Assembly: GCA_017430325.1 (NCBI GenBank)
Contig: JAFRNE010000028.1
Span: forward strand, 92,055 to 156,054
Direction: 5' to 3'
DNA length: 64,000 bases
DNA from: Eubacterium sp.
GTDB lineage: Bacteria > Bacillota > Clostridia > Lachnospirales > Lachnospiraceae
Both the position numbers and the translations under genes were made by a program. Of this stretch, positions 63,132 to 64,000 are shown one piece after another; positions within the stretch are counted from its first letter, which is position 1, and each line of letters begins with the position of its first letter. Under the pieces are notes generated by a model. It ran no database searches, had not been told where the DNA came from, and saw only the letters and a program-made list of their open reading frames with translations.

Positions 63132-64000
63132 ATGGCAAAGATTGATATTATTTCAGGCTTTCTTGGGGCCGGAAAGACAACACTTATCAAGAAGCTGATC
63201 AAGGATGCTTTCGCAAATGAGAAGGTTGTTCTGATCGAGAATGAGTTTGGAGAGATCGGTATCGACGGAGGTTTCCTTAAGGAGGCCGGAATCGAGATCA
63301 CAGAGATGAATTCGGGCTGCATCTGCTGCTCACTTGTCGGTGATTTTGGAGAGGCACTTAAGAAGGTTGTTTCTGAGTATCAGCCGGACAGAGTTATTAT
63401 CGAGCCATCCGGAGTTGGTAAGCTTTCAGACGTTATCAAGGCGGTTGAGAAGGCTTCGGCTGACGTTGATATAAAGCTCAATTCAGCTACAACAGTTGTT
63501 GATGTAACTAAGGCTAAGATGTATATAAAGAACTTCGGTGAGTTCTTCCTGAATCAGATAGAGGCCTGCGGAACAGTAGTTCTCAGCAGAAGCCAGAATG
63601 CATCAGAGGAGAAGCTTCTCGAGGTTGTAAATATGATCAAGGAGCATAACGCTGAAGCAAGGATGATCACAACTCCTTGGGATCAGATTGATGGTACAGT
63701 TATCCTTGATGCGATCGAGCATTCATCATCTATTGAAGATATAATGAAGAACTTTAGATATAATCCTGAGGAGGATGATCACCATCATCACCATCACTAT
63801 GATGAGAACGGCGTATGCAGCTGCGGACATCATCATGATGATGACGACGATGAGGACGAGCATGAGCATCACCACCATCACCACGATGACGACGATGATG
63901 AGCATGAGTGCTGCCACGGACACCATCACCACGATGACGACGATGATGAGCATGAGTGCTGCCACGGACACCATCACCACGATGATGATGATGATGACGA
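63132..64000 (+). CDS. CobW/COG0523 GTPase with His-rich tail (3' truncated)
   Basis: 289 residues visible; the frame is still open at the window end. Walker A GFLGAGKTT (9-17), switch region ENEFGEIGIDG, the family's CxCC metal site GCICCS (C63, C65, C66), and Walker-B-like VIIEPSGVG. The guanine-specificity (NKxD) place reads SRSQ, so nucleotide preference is uncertain. From residue about 217 on, runs of His and Asp with paired Cys (HECCHG) form tandem repeats. COG0523 proteins are metal chaperones (zinc, cobalt, iron); the tail looks like a metal store. GGAGG RBS. Confidence 0.88.
   Translation, partial: MAKIDIISGFLGAGKTTLIKKLIKDAFANEKVVLIENEFGEIGIDGGFLKEAGIEITEMNSGCICCSLVGDFGEALKKVVSEYQPDRVIIEPSGVGKLSDVIKAVEKASADVDIKLNSATTVVDVTKAKMYIKNFGEFFLNQIEACGTVVLSRSQNASEEKLLEVVNMIKEHNAEARMITTPWDQIDGTVILDAIEHSSSIEDIMKNFRYNPEEDDHHHHHHYDENGVCSCGHHHDDDDDEDEHEHHHHHHDDDDDEHECCHGHHHHDDDDDEHECCHGHHHHDDDDDD
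63861..64000 (+). repeat. 48-base coding tandem repeat (His/Asp/Cys)
   Basis: Unit 63909-63956 (16 codons: CCHGHHHHDDDDDEHE) is repeated exactly from 63957 for about 31 bases, then diverges slightly before the window end. A partial earlier copy lies at about 63867-63908. The unit keeps the frame, so copy number changes would change tail length. Confidence 0.85.

Noticed and set aside
63726..63980. 84-aa minus-strand frame rich in Val, Met and Ile that looks like a membrane peptide
   Set aside because: It is the complement of the His/Asp codon repeat (CAC/GAT read as GTG/ATC); it has no RBS and is explained by the CobW-type gene.

Overview
The window looks like a chromosomal piece of a Lachnospiraceae-type Firmicute (class Clostridia). 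It has moderate GC, strong GGAGG ribosome binding sites, the Firmicute order asp23-nusB-xseA-xseB-ispA-dxs-tlyA-nadK-argR-recN, a YfhO membrane protein, and a type IV pilus (T4P) cluster without a secretin. recN is not followed by spoIVB/spo0A, unlike in classic spore formers. The genus cannot be fixed from the sequence alone. I saw no tRNA, rRNA, CRISPR array or insertion sequence, and no gene-free stretch longer than 300 bases.

Layout. (1) 1-19645 (+): T4P machine. pilB (5' end cut off), pilT, pilC and the major pilin come first. They are followed by a tightly packed operon of a PilM-PilN fusion, an enlarged PilO, a 530-aa PilV-like prepilin, a 1071-aa PilX-like protein, two more prepilins and a 2011-aa exported DUF5057-type protein. 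Two strong hairpins close the region. (2) 19832-25691 (-): efp and a 1747-aa tandem-duplicated YfhO-type membrane protein, each with a good sigma-A promoter. (3) 25877-35364 (+): housekeeping block for stress-envelope protein Asp23, NusB, exonuclease VII, isoprenoid precursors (IspA, Dxs), TlyA, NAD kinase, ArgR and RecN. (4) 35467-41224 (+): two paralogous AstE/AspA-like proteins that have lost different active-site residues, then single-chain PurL. (5) 41288-45785 (+): MoxR ATPase, DUF58 protein, polytopic membrane protein and a Thr/Glu-rich lipoprotein. (6) 45808-53431: a divergent LysR regulator facing leuC-leuD-leuB-ilvD, then ilvB with its own promoter and leader hairpin (branched-chain amino acids). 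(7) 53567-59020 (+): serC, serA, asd, a P-loop kinase-like protein and a DUF1015 protein (serine/aspartate-family amino acids). (8) 59100-64000 (+): glgB, mscS, a YlmH-like S4 protein, and a CobW-family GTPase with a His/Asp/Cys-rich repeat tail cut by the window end.

The most unusual part is the pilus operon. Its surface components are very large, PilM is covalently joined to PilN, and PilO carries an extra C-terminal region. One minor prepilin has a textbook EF-hand loop. The PilX-like protein and the DUF5057 protein carry related acidic loops. I infer a calcium-responsive pilus tip complex in which the DUF5057 protein takes the place of PilY1; this is a hypothesis. The gene-free stretches on both sides of the major pilin gene fold into candidate RNA structures that may regulate pilin dosage.
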